Shown here in pieces: positions 8,511-16,351 of a stretch of DNA of 47,937 nucleotides (positions are counted from its first letter, which is position 1; each line of letters opens with the position of its first letter). The stretch covers positions 1 through 47,937 of the forward strand of contig CALVAT010000006.1 of NCBI GenBank assembly GCA_944325565.1, in the 5' to 3' direction. Source of the stretch: Candidatus Gastranaerophilales bacterium. GTDB taxonomy: Bacteria > Cyanobacteriota > Vampirovibrionia > Gastranaerophilales > Gastranaerophilaceae. The notes under the pieces were generated by a model. That model had not been told where the DNA came from, made no database searches, and worked only from the letters and a program-made list of their open reading frames with translations. Both the position numbers and the translations under genes were made by a program.

Positions 8511-10085
8511 ATGAAGAAAATCAGATGCGCTATATACACAAGAAAATCGTCAGAAGAAGGACTTGAACAAGACTTCAACTCTCTTGATGCCCAAAGGGAA
8601 GCTTGCGAAGCATATATAAAATCTCAAATACATGAAGGCTGGGTTCTTGTTGAAAAGCAATATAATGACGGTGGTTTTTCCGGCGGAAACATGGAAAGAC
8701 CCGCTTTTCAAGAACTTTTGTCTGATATTGAAAATGATGAAATTGATATTGTTGTTGTGTACAAAGTTGATAGACTAACTCGTTCACTTATGGATTTTTC
8801 GAAAATAATTGACATTTTTGACAAACATGAAACCTCGTTTGTCTCTATCACCCAACAATTCAACACTACGACCTCAATGGGACGACTTACTCTAAATATA
8901 TTGTTATCCTTTGCACAGTTTGAAAGAGAAGTTACTGGGGAAAGAATACGGGATAAATTCGCTGCATCACGTAAAAAAGGTATGTTTATGCACGGCATTG
9001 CAACCATCGGTTACATAAAAAAAGACGGTATTTTGTACGAGGACAAAGAACATTCATACAAAATTAAAACTATTTTTAAAAAATATATTGAGTTTAAAAG
9101 TGTTGCGAAATTGCAAAACTACATTAATGAAAGCCAAATTTATACAAGAACAGGTAAAAGTTTTCGTAAAGGCAATTTACATAGAATCCTCAGAAACAAA
9201 GTGTATATAGGCAAGATTGAACATAAGAACGAAGTCTATGAAGGTCTGCACGATGGGATTATAGATGAAAAAATCTTCAACAAGGTTCAAAAGATTATGG
9301 ATGAAAATTCTGTCAAAGCTAAAAACTCAATAGGCTCAAAGCATGTTTCACTTTTAGCCGGAAAAATATTTGATGACAAAGGCAATATTATGTCTCCTTC
9401 TCACAGCCGAAATCGCCACGGTGCTTGTTACAGATATTATATAAGCCAGGCAATTATTCAAAACAGAGCACATGAGGCAGGCACAATTTCAAAAATACCG
9501 GCAGGGGAGATTGAACAATTTGTCTGTGAAAAGATAAAAGAACTTATTTTAAACAAAGAACAGATACAAAATTATATAAAAGACAAACCAATCAAAAAGC
9601 AAAATAACATTCTTAATTTTCTTGAGTTGTATACACCTGATGTTGTTTTTATTAGAACAGTTTTGAATAAAACAACCATATATCAAGATAAAATTAGAAT
9701 TTTGATAGATAGAGATTTGTTGGTCCAAGCAATCGAAGCTGTTACGTATGGAAAATTATTAAACTTTAAAAGTACAGGTGACTACTTCCTTGACTTTTCT
9801 TACGATGTAAAAATTTCCTCTGCCAATCAAAAGGGAACAAAAATTGTAATCGGTCACAATAAAGTTGAATACAATCTAACACTTATTCAAGCAATAACCA
9901 AAGGTTTTTATTATTTTAAGCTTCTGCAAGAAGGCAAAATGACAAAAGAACAAAAAAGCAGCAGCCACATAAAAAGACTTATGAAACTCAGACTGCTTCC
10001 GCCCGAAATTATCGAAGCCATACTGAATGGTACGCAAGACAAAACCTTGACAATAAAAGAGCTCTATACAATGGCAGTTGTATAA
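8511..10085 (+). CDS. Large serine recombinase / site-specific integrase
   Basis: 524 aa. The resolvase catalytic domain spans residues ~4-150: YTRKSS with nucleophile Ser13, the arginines in DRLTRS, and the QFEREVTGERIRDKFA hinge helix. A recombinase DNA-binding domain follows (~165-260), then a zinc-ribbon-like domain lacking most Cys ligands (SPSHSRNRHGACYRYY). The C-terminal helical domain ends with IKRLMKLRLLPPEIIEAIL, typical of the DUF2924-associated branch. It catalyses integration or excision through 2-bp staggered cuts, and it looks full length and intact. Attachment sites could not be located. It is the strongest evidence that this region is a mobile element. Confidence 0.95.
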   Translation: MKKIRCAIYTRKSSEEGLEQDFNSLDAQREACEAYIKSQIHEGWVLVEKQYNDGGFSGGNMERPAFQELLSDIENDEIDIVVVYKVDRLTRSLMDFSKIIDIFDKHETSFVSITQQFNTTTSMGRLTLNILLSFAQFEREVTGERIRDKFAASRKKGMFMHGIATIGYIKKDGILYEDKEHSYKIKTIFKKYIEFKSVAKLQNYINESQIYTRTGKSFRKGNLHRILRNKVYIGKIEHKNEVYEGLHDGIIDEKIFNKVQKIMDENSVKAKNSIGSKHVSLLAGKIFDDKGNIMSPSHSRNRHGACYRYYISQAIIQNRAHEAGTISKIPAGEIEQFVCEKIKELILNKEQIQNYIKDKPIKKQNNILNFLELYTPDVVFIRTVLNKTTIYQDKIRILIDRDLLVQAIEAVTYGKLLNFKSTGDYFLDFSYDVKISSANQKGTKIVIGHNKVEYNLTLIQAITKGFYYFKLLQEGKMTKEQKSSSHIKRLMKLRLLPPEIIEAILNGTQDKTLTIKELYTMAVV

Positions 10086-10188
10086 TACGTCCGCAACTGA
10101 CATACAATATTGGTAATATACGAACAAAGAAAAGCCAAACATATGAATGATAATAATATTAAATATCAAAAATTAAGGAGTAAAAATT

Positions 10189-10536
10189 ATGACAAAATCA
10201 AAAACTAAAAAAAGAATGTATTTTCATGGCGAGTGCGTAATCGCAGAGTTAAGTGCATTACCCAAGAATTTAAAATCAAGAAATGATAAAGATTCAATAA
10301 TGATTGCAGAAAGTGAAACTATTGGTAACGAACACAGAATCAAAGTTAAAGAAGGCGTTGAGTTCTTTGAAGACAATAATGGCGTTTTGTATATGAAAAA
10401 TACCGTGCCTACAGAAATTTATTGCCTGCACACAGAACGACACGATACAATTATCCTTCCTGAGGGTTTCTGGCAAATAGACAAAGCTGTTGAGTACGAT
10501 TATTTGTCTGCCAAAGTTGTTAATGTAGCGGACTAA
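10189..10536 (+). CDS. Small protein paired with the DUF6745-like gene
   Basis: 115 aa with an AAGGAG ribosome binding site 8 nt upstream. The visible pattern is ESETIGNEHRI, then GVEFFEDNNGVLYMKN, then HTERHDTIILPEGFW and a closing EYDYL. From memory this resembles a family of about 110-120 aa proteins encoded immediately upstream of DUF6745 genes in actinobacteria, cyanobacteria and others. It is probably soluble and beta-rich, with no enzyme motif. The 11-bp gap to the next gene, with its own AAGGAG, indicates cotranscription. Function unknown. Confidence 0.75.
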   Translation: MTKSKTKKRMYFHGECVIAELSALPKNLKSRNDKDSIMIAESETIGNEHRIKVKEGVEFFEDNNGVLYMKNTVPTEIYCLHTERHDTIILPEGFWQIDKAVEYDYLSAKVVNVAD

Positions 10537-10547
10537 AAGGAGTTACT

Positions 10548-11816
10548 ATGACAGATAATGATTCTAGGGAAATTAAAATAGCTATTTGCAAAAAGCTAAT
10601 GGAAATATACTCTTGTGATTTTCATTACATATATGAAGAAGTTTTCGAACATTTATGCTCTGAAATTGTAGATGCACTGCAAAATACAGATCCGGAAGCT
10701 AAACTTAAAGAATTTGAGCAACTTGCAATTGAACAAAAGCAATTTGAACAAATTGAAGAAGATTTGTTAGAGCAGAATATTATAGAATATCGTAAATTTA
10801 TTGACAATATAACACTTGAACCGAATAAATTATCTGATGATGCTATAATAGCTCTTTGTCATGAATTTTATAATGATTTTGTGAAACATCATGAAGATAA
10901 AGAGAAATTTCCGAACATGCCGGCTGTAGAAATTATTAAACTTGGTGATTATATAAATGTTCCATCTCGACACGATCAAACTATTGGATATCAAGGCGTT
11001 AGTTATTGGCTTCATGAGCAAATCCCCGATCCGCAGATAAGACTTATTCGGAGTCGTCTCCCGCTACAATCAGGTTCTTTTATTGACTATATAGGGAAAA
11101 TTATAAATATAAATCTAAATACTTTCGGAGGAATTATACAACATTGCCACGATGCGTATAAGAATCTATGTTATGATAAATGCAAAATCTTAAAAATTGA
11201 AAATCCCTATCTTCAAAAGTTTTGGGATTGGTACACTAAAAGTTTAGATGTACTTGCGATGTATTATCTCAAAAAAGACAACACCTGTTATGTCATTAAA
11301 AAGCCTGATGAATTAAAAATTGATGCAGACAAAAAAGAAATATATTTCAGATACGGGCAAGAAGAATTTTATTATAAAAATAAAGTTAAACTTCCAGTCT
11401 GGCTTTATAAAACGAAAGCAGATGACTTAAAAACAGAAGATTTTTTGTTGCTTCAAAATGCTGATGCAAAGGCTGTATTTATTGAAAAATTCGGAATTGA
11501 TCGTTTAGCAAAACTTGGAACGGTTATAGATTCTTATGAAAATTATCCGGATAATGAAATGTGGGCTAAATCAGAATATAAGATTATAGATATGCATAAA
11601 ATTATTCCTGCAAGAGAAAGAATTGACCGTTGGAAAAATTCCAGAGGCAGAGCAAAACCATTTACTTATGCACCATTTTTATATATGAAAAACCAAACAA
11701 CCGGTGTTTATCATTTAGAAGGAATCCACCCCCGCTGTAAAACCTTATACGATGCAATCAAAATGCGCTATAAAGGTTTGAATATAAAAGATTTTGAGAT
11801 TAAGGATATAAAATAA
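10548..11816 (+). CDS. DUF6745-like protein
   Basis: 422 aa with AAGGAG ahead of the ATG. The C-terminal third shows features I associate with DUF6745: a stretch ending NADAKAVFIEKFGIDRLAKL, then a closing segment where a short protein ends with HLEGIHPRCKTLYDAIK. The middle holds aromatic-rich segments (FWDWYTKSLDVLAMYYL). There is no signal peptide, membrane segment or recognisable catalytic motif. It forms a two-gene unit with the 115-aa protein. It is probably element cargo, because it follows the recombinase directly on the same strand and is closed by a terminator. The family assignment is by memory and should be checked. Confidence 0.75.
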   Translation: MTDNDSREIKIAICKKLMEIYSCDFHYIYEEVFEHLCSEIVDALQNTDPEAKLKEFEQLAIEQKQFEQIEEDLLEQNIIEYRKFIDNITLEPNKLSDDAIIALCHEFYNDFVKHHEDKEKFPNMPAVEIIKLGDYINVPSRHDQTIGYQGVSYWLHEQIPDPQIRLIRSRLPLQSGSFIDYIGKIININLNTFGGIIQHCHDAYKNLCYDKCKILKIENPYLQKFWDWYTKSLDVLAMYYLKKDNTCYVIKKPDELKIDADKKEIYFRYGQEEFYYKNKVKLPVWLYKTKADDLKTEDFLLLQNADAKAVFIEKFGIDRLAKLGTVIDSYENYPDNEMWAKSEYKIIDMHKIIPARERIDRWKNSRGRAKPFTYAPFLYMKNQTTGVYHLEGIHPRCKTLYDAIKMRYKGLNIKDFEIKDIK

Positions 11817-11855
11817 AAAACAAATTGCAATAACCTGCACCTCGAAATTTTAAAA

Positions 11856-11886
11856 AGAGACTTTTATACATAAAAGCCTCTTTTTT
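11856..11886 (+). terminator. Intrinsic terminator after the DUF6745-like gene
   Basis: Stem AGAGaCTTTTAT / ATAAAAGcCTCT followed by six T. One mismatch pair in the stem. Confidence 0.75.
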
Positions 11887-11965
11887 AGTCTTAAAAGTCT
11901 CTAAATTTGGTCTCTAAAACGAATCAAATAACCGCAAAGCCAAAACTATGGGGATAATTTTACAT

Positions 11966-11998
11966 TAAAAAGTCCACCTCTCTTGTGAGGGTGGACTT
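11966..11998 (-). terminator. Second minus-strand terminator downstream of tRNA-Ser
   Basis: On the minus strand, AGTCCACC-loop-GGTGGACT runs into TTTTTAA. It follows the duplicated tRNA 3' end at 12000-12015, exactly as another terminator follows the real tRNA. Confidence 0.75.
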
Positions 11999-11999
11999 A

Positions 12000-12015
12000 A
12001 ATTCGGAGAAGGAGG
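12000..12015. repeat. Direct repeat copy 1 (duplicated tRNA-Ser 3' end)
   Basis: AATTCGGAGAAGGAGG is identical to 12177-12192, where it covers the last 11 nt of the tRNA acceptor/T arm, the discriminator and 4 nt of flank. The copies are 177 bp apart. Duplication of a tRNA 3' end is the usual trace of tRNA-targeted integration. Confidence 0.8.
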
Positions 12016-12150
12016 CAGCAATGCTCGATTTTTTATCTCACTTCGTTCGAAAAATCGGCACTCTGCATCCGTCAAACTACGGCTCGGCGTTGCCTGCGCC
12101 TTGTTTGTCGTAGGATTCTCACCCTCTTCTCGGGTTCTCATCCCTCCGCA
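12016..12150. other. Structured segment between tRNA-Ser 3' duplications
   Basis: More G+C-rich than its surroundings and full of inverted repeats. CGATTTTT pairs with AAAAATCG, and CTACG closes a larger stem ending CGTAG with GGCG/CGCC inside. It also contains two near-copies of GGxTTCTCAxCCCTC, which resemble a tRNA T-arm with changed loop bases. No open reading frame or canonical tRNA can be folded from it. Likely a small repeat or a remnant of the tRNA-targeted insertion. Confidence 0.5.
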
Positions 12151-12152
12151 TT

Positions 12153-12173
12153 AAAAAAGACCCTTGCGGGTCT
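12153..12173 (-). terminator. Terminator of tRNA-Ser
   Basis: On the minus strand, AGACCC-GCAA-GGGTCT is followed by TTTTTT, 7 nt past the tRNA 3' end. Confidence 0.85.
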
Positions 12174-12176
12174 AAG

Positions 12177-12192
12177 AATTCGGAGAAGGAGG
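12177..12192. repeat. Direct repeat copy 2 (tRNA-Ser 3' end)
   Basis: Same 16-bp sequence as 12000-12015; this copy is part of the intact tRNA-Ser gene. Confidence 0.8.
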
Positions 12193-12270
12193 GATTCGAA
12201 CCCTCGAGGCAGATTACTCCACCTAACACCTTAGCAGGGTGCCGCCTTCAGCCTACTCGGCCACTTCTCC
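12181..12270 (-). tRNA. tRNA-Ser (anticodon GCU)
   Basis: The minus strand gives a 90-nt class II tRNA. The acceptor stem is GGAGAAG/CTTCTCC (7 bp) with discriminator G. The anticodon loop is CTGCTAA with anticodon GCT. It has a long variable arm, and a T arm GAGGG-TTCGAAT-CCCTC. CCA is not encoded. It decodes AGC/AGU serine codons. Confidence 0.97.
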
Positions 12271-12345
12271 ATATATTCAATTTCAAGGTAAATTAATATT
12301 AGCAAAAAAATCTCTTTTTTACAAATACTTATTTTTAAAGCCTTT

Positions 12346-13017
12346 TTAGTTATATTGCTTTATTATCGTTGAACAAAAATCTATCAACATAGAATAGCTT
12401 TTTTCTGTCTGCTCAATTGAAAAATCGTCAATATTGTCTTTATTCAATGCCTGATATAAAAGCTGTTTTTCTACCCCATCAAGTTTGCTATACAGTTCTT
12501 TTTTAGTTAAAACAAACTCGCCTGTTTCAAAAAAATATTTTGCCTGTATCACAAAAACAATGCCCTTTAACAAATCTTTCAATGCTTCTTTAGGATTGCT
12601 TCCGTATAAAAAGCTATGGCAGGCAAAATGATATATATTTTCCGCTCCGATTTTTGCCGCGGTTTTTGCGTCCTGCGGCGTAATCTCGGGGATAAGTTCT
12701 TTCATATCTCCATAAATCGCCATTGTGTCATAATACAGCCTGAATAATTCATATTTAGACCAGTTTTTTAACCCGTCTTTCGAACATATAAACCCGCAAG
12801 CCTTATCACTAGACGGCATAGATTTTATAATTTTTTTATAGGCGCAAAGTTCATTAATACCGAGATTTTTAAGCACAACAACCATATCAATGTCGCTTGT
12901 TTCAGTCGCTTCGCCTCTTCTATAACTTCCCTGATAACCAATAAACACTAAATTTTCATCGAATATATTTTTGCACTTTTCACTAATTTCAACAAGCCAC
13001 GAAGTTATATCGAACAA
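12346..13017 (-). CDS. Nucleotidyltransferase-fold protein (pol-beta superfamily)
   Basis: 223 aa from a TTG start with GTGGAG 7 nt upstream. The diagnostic motif is GSYRRGEATETSDIDMVVVL (residues 30-49): Gly-Ser plus the metal-binding Asp42 and Asp44. The C-terminal half is helical, resembling the substrate domain of kanamycin/lincosamide-type nucleotidyltransferases (ANT-like) or GlnD-like enzymes. It probably transfers a nucleotide to a small molecule or protein; the substrate cannot be told. It stands alone between tRNA-Ser and the divergent thioredoxin gene. No toxin-antitoxin partner of HEPN type is seen beside it. Confidence 0.85.
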   Translation of the reverse strand: MFDITSWLVEISEKCKNIFDENLVFIGYQGSYRRGEATETSDIDMVVVLKNLGINELCAYKKIIKSMPSSDKACGFICSKDGLKNWSKYELFRLYYDTMAIYGDMKELIPEITPQDAKTAAKIGAENIYHFACHSFLYGSNPKEALKDLLKGIVFVIQAKYFFETGEFVLTKKELYSKLDGVEKQLLYQALNKDNIDDFSIEQTEKSYSMLIDFCSTIIKQYN

Positions 13018-13131
13018 AAGTAATCTCCACTTAAATTTTTATTTATAATATATCATATTAAACACCTATACAATATTAATCTTAATAAATCATTGTATGT
13101 TATATTAAAATGTATGTTAAGGAGAATAGAT

Positions 13132-13536
13132 ATGAAAAATTGGATTGTTGCACTTGCTATTTTAATTATTCCGGTGGTGGCTTATTTTGTTTTGGACAAA
13201 ACAAACAGTTCAAAAGCTGCGTTTGAAGCTCAAGCACAGAGCAGCTATTCAAAACCTGTTGTTATGAAGTTTTCTTCTCCGATGTGTTTGGACTGCAAAA
13301 AACTTGAAGGCGTGACGAGCGTTGTTATGCCTCAATATGCTGATAAAGTTGAATATCAAAAATATACAACTCAAACCAACGACTCCGCAACGGATGCTTT
13401 AATAAAAAAATACAACATAACCCTTGTGCCGACAATGATATTTCTTAAAAAAGACGGAAATGTCTATAAAAAGACAGAGGGATTTATGACAGAAAAAGAA
13501 TTGGAAAATATTCTTAAAGGCTTAATCAATGGATAA
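13132..13536 (+). CDS. Membrane-tethered thioredoxin-like protein
   Basis: 134 aa from the ATG at 13132, preceded by AAGGAG; a longer frame upstream has no ribosome binding site. Residues 4-20 are a signal anchor (NWIVALAILIIPVVAYFV). A thioredoxin fold follows with redox motif C52-L-D-C55 in SPMCLDCKK, and the cis-Pro segment LVPTMIFLKKDG. It is probably extracytoplasmic. It overlaps the ccdA-like gene by 8 bp, so the pair likely forms a relay: CcdA carries electrons from cytoplasmic thioredoxin to this protein, which reduces exported disulfides (for example for cytochrome c maturation). The client is unknown. Confidence 0.88.
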   Translation: MKNWIVALAILIIPVVAYFVLDKTNSSKAAFEAQAQSSYSKPVVMKFSSPMCLDCKKLEGVTSVVMPQYADKVEYQKYTTQTNDSATDALIKKYNITLVPTMIFLKKDGNVYKKTEGFMTEKELENILKGLING

Positions 13537-14239
13537 ATTAGTTACTTTTTTTCAGGCAAATGTTCAGGGTGAGTTCTCCCTGCTTATATTGGCACTGTGC
13601 TTTTTAGGCGGTGTCGTAGCCTCTTTATCTCCCTGCGGTATAGGCATGTTGCCGATAGTGGTCAGTTATATAGGCAGTTCTTCAGAAAAAAGAACTTCAA
13701 AAAATCTGCTTCAAATAATATTTTTTATCCTCGGTTTGTCAATCTGTCTAACTGCAATAGGACTAATTTGTGCATTAACAGGACAGATATTTGATGCCTC
13801 AAGCAGAGTCTATTTTGTTCTGATTTTGACATCTTTGATTCTGATATTCGGTTTGAACCTTGTGGGATTGCTGGATATAAACTTTCCGGTTCTTGTCAAA
13901 AAGTTTCCTCAAAGCGACAAGCATAATTTTATAACTTATCCACTGCTTTTGGGGATGGTATTTGCTCTCGCTGCTTCGCCTTGTTCCACACCTATACTTG
14001 CCGGCATTATGGCGGCGGCTTCTATGAGTGCAAATTTTCTTTATGCTGCATTAATGCTGTTTTTGTTCTCTCTGGGGCAGGGAATGATAATACTTGTTGC
14101 GGGGTTATTTACATCTGTTTTGAAGAATCTTTCCTCATTTGCAAAATACACTGATATCCTCACAAAAATAAGCGGGGTAATCCTTATTCTTTTTGCAATA
14201 TTCCTTTATTACAAAGTGTTTGCCGGATTTTTCTCATAG
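13529..14239 (+). CDS. ccdA: CcdA/DsbD-family transmembrane electron transporter
   Basis: 236 aa, six predicted membrane helices. The two redox cysteines sit at the expected places: Cys36 in SLSPCGIGMLP (first helix) and Cys152 in AASPCSTPI (fourth helix). Length and layout match CcdA rather than full DsbD. It passes reducing equivalents from cytoplasmic thioredoxin across the membrane, here most likely to the overlapping thioredoxin-like protein. Its 3' end overlaps the convergent 184-aa gene by 31 bp, with no terminator between them. Gene symbol by family, not orthology proof. Confidence 0.9.
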   Translation: MDKLVTFFQANVQGEFSLLILALCFLGGVVASLSPCGIGMLPIVVSYIGSSSEKRTSKNLLQIIFFILGLSICLTAIGLICALTGQIFDASSRVYFVLILTSLILIFGLNLVGLLDINFPVLVKKFPQSDKHNFITYPLLLGMVFALAASPCSTPILAGIMAAASMSANFLYAALMLFLFSLGQGMIILVAGLFTSVLKNLSSFAKYTDILTKISGVILILFAIFLYYKVFAGFFS

Positions 14240-14763
14240 ACAGAGGTTGAGGCTTGGTTTCTCAAATATTCGAGTATTGCGCCGCCGACTTCTTCATTGG
14301 GGTCAAAAGGTATTTGAACAGGGTTTTGAGAGTTTTTCAAAAACATTGTCACAAGCGGGCCAAAACCATCAGGCACCAGTGTTTTTCTGTAAATTCCGGC
14401 AAGCATAACCTGAACATTATGAGATTTTGAATAATTGAATCTTGATATAACAGGATATGTGTCACCGACATTTTTTGCACCCGCATCGATTATTCTGTTT
14501 AAAAGAAACAGACCTGCTGTAATATCTTTTTCATTGTCTGTGTCTTTTAGCATATCTATAACAGGAGAAACAGCCTGTTCTTTATAAGAGGCGATTTTTT
14601 GAGCAAGATTCTCGTCAAAAAGTGCGTGGTTTACTCTTTCATCCGGCAAAACAAATGATTTTGAAAATGTCCGCACCATCTCGCGGGGCTCCTGTTTGTC
14701 ATAGGCAGATGGTCTGGCTGACATTGTATAGAAATTTTTAAACACAACCGGTTGTATATGCAT
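14209..14763 (-). CDS. Hypothetical protein, last gene of the riboswitch operon
   Basis: 184 aa with AGGGA ahead of the ATG. The start MHIQPVVFKNFYT recalls the MKIxPI leader of other genes here. Residues 55-150 look helical and HEAT-like (AVSPVIDMLKD ... AGLFLLNRIIDAG ... VQVMLAGIYRKTL). No signal peptide or enzyme motif. It lies 31 bp after the 517-aa gene on the same strand and is probably its cotranscribed partner. Family not recognised. Confidence 0.75.
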   Translation of the reverse strand: MHIQPVVFKNFYTMSARPSAYDKQEPREMVRTFSKSFVLPDERVNHALFDENLAQKIASYKEQAVSPVIDMLKDTDNEKDITAGLFLLNRIIDAGAKNVGDTYPVISRFNYSKSHNVQVMLAGIYRKTLVPDGFGPLVTMFLKNSQNPVQIPFDPNEEVGGAILEYLRNQASTSVYEKNPANTL

Positions 14764-14794
14764 AAATTAAGTCCCTATATTTTTTATATTTTAA

Positions 14795-16348
14795 TTATGA
14801 GTAAACAAACGGCGGGCCGTTTTTGATTTCGTATAGTATATTTTCCGCTCTTGTTTTGAGCTCTCCTTTATCTTTGCCGTTCATTGCCTGAACCCGAAAC
14901 TCGTCCATCAAAGGCTCTATTACGCTGCGTTTTTTTGTTTCAAAATTTTTGAGTTCAACGCTAACCAGCCGTTTTTGCAAATCGAGTTCTGTTTTTGCGT
15001 TTTCTTTTATAACCTCTGCTTCTTTTACTGCTTCAACTGTTTTTGCTCCTACATACCCCACAGTTGTTACGGCGGCCATTCCGCCGAATACCATTTTCAA
15101 AAGCGGGCTGTGCGGGTTTACTATCATATTATACAGATGAGAGCATAAATCTCCTGTATAAGAGAATAAAACAGGTTTGTTGGAGGGTTTGCCGGCAATT
15201 GCTTCTGCACCTTCATCCGTAAGTTTTTCAACTTCTCTATCAACATATTGCCTGTAACTTTTGTAGGTATCTCCGTTTAGCGCGGTATATTCACCTTCAG
15301 GCAGATTTTTGGCTTTTGCAAAAAACTCGTCAATCTCCCCTTTGTTAAGGTTTAGGGAAACTATTCTGTTTTTCAATTTTTCCAGAACATTCTGAGATGG
15401 ATTTTCAATTTTTGAAATGTTGGCTGCAAATTCTTTTAAGCTTGAAGCAGCAATGTCTTCGCACGTTTTTGCCGCTGATTGAAGGTTTTTCATTGCAAGA
15501 AATCCAAGACCGGCAACAACAGCAGTGCTCAATCCAACGCCTGCTGCAGCAATCAGGGTATTTTGTTTTTCTTTGGAATTTGTTTCAGAAGCTGCTGTTT
15601 GAGAATTTTTAAAAGATATAAATTTTTTAAAGGTTGTATTTTCATTGCCCACATTATTTTTATGCAGAATATTATTGAGCTCTCTGGCTTTTTCAGCCAG
15701 CATGTTTCTTAAAATCTGCATTTTGCCCGAGAAACTTTTTGTTTCTACTTCAATAAGCTGCTCCTGAAGGTTGCGCTGTACATCGGCCTGTTTTTTTCTT
15801 ACCCAGATTTCTTTTATCCCGTCAACATAATTTTTTCCGACAAAGCCGATAGAGCTCAAAACAAAAACCCCGAGTGCGCCCATAACGTTTCTGTAGTTAG
15901 GGTCGCGTATCATCAAAAGCATTGCAAGGTGCGGCTCGTCATTTACTGATACGTGTTTTGTAATCTCCTGAAGGGTTTGCCATGGTTTCAGGTTCTTTTT
16001 AATTTCTGCGGATTTTTTCAATGCAAACATTGAGCCTGCAAGCAGGCCGAAAACGCCTACTGTAGTAGCCAGTAACGGTGCAAGCGAACGCTGAAGTGAT
16101 TTTTCTTTATTTTTATAATCCTTGTTTTCAAACGTGTCCGGTTTTACAGTCTTATCAGGAATAACAAGACTATCGTACATATTATCAATATCCGGTGTCA
16201 AAGCAGCAGAGAACATATCCCTGTCTTTTATAAGGTTGTTAACAACAACACCTTCTTTTAGCTCTGATATATTCTTTTTTTGTGTTTGGGTGTGATTTCT
16301 GTATTGTTTTTGTGTTTCCAGATCCTGATACGGTTTTATGTAACTCAT
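14795..16348 (-). CDS. Membrane protein with internally duplicated TM/coiled-coil unit
   Basis: 517 aa. Four or so hydrophobic segments are seen: LAPLLATTVGVFGLLAGSMF (~91), GALGVFVLSSIGFVG (~157), TLIAAAGVGLSTAVVAG (~264) and MVFGGMAAVTTVGYVG (~430). After the second and fourth come similar charged helices: VGKNYVDGIKEIWVRKKQAD with QEQLIEVETKSFSGK, versus VGAKTVEAVKEAEVIKENA with QKRLVSVELKNFETK. This points to an internal duplication. No family recognised. It lies 3 bp after the 236-aa gene. Probably an inner-membrane scaffold; function unknown. Confidence 0.8.
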   Translation of the reverse strand: MSYIKPYQDLETQKQYRNHTQTQKKNISELKEGVVVNNLIKDRDMFSAALTPDIDNMYDSLVIPDKTVKPDTFENKDYKNKEKSLQRSLAPLLATTVGVFGLLAGSMFALKKSAEIKKNLKPWQTLQEITKHVSVNDEPHLAMLLMIRDPNYRNVMGALGVFVLSSIGFVGKNYVDGIKEIWVRKKQADVQRNLQEQLIEVETKSFSGKMQILRNMLAEKARELNNILHKNNVGNENTTFKKFISFKNSQTAASETNSKEKQNTLIAAAGVGLSTAVVAGLGFLAMKNLQSAAKTCEDIAASSLKEFAANISKIENPSQNVLEKLKNRIVSLNLNKGEIDEFFAKAKNLPEGEYTALNGDTYKSYRQYVDREVEKLTDEGAEAIAGKPSNKPVLFSYTGDLCSHLYNMIVNPHSPLLKMVFGGMAAVTTVGYVGAKTVEAVKEAEVIKENAKTELDLQKRLVSVELKNFETKKRSVIEPLMDEFRVQAMNGKDKGELKTRAENILYEIKNGPPFVYS

Positions 16349-16351
16349 TAA

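Noticed and set aside
12000-12150. A second tRNA gene beside tRNA-Ser
   Set aside because: Only the 3' acceptor end is duplicated; no anticodon arm or matching 5' acceptor strand can be folded.
12346-13017. MNT-type antitoxin of a HEPN/MNT pair
   Set aside because: The protein is longer than typical MNT antitoxins and no HEPN gene is adjacent; a general nucleotidyltransferase call is safer.
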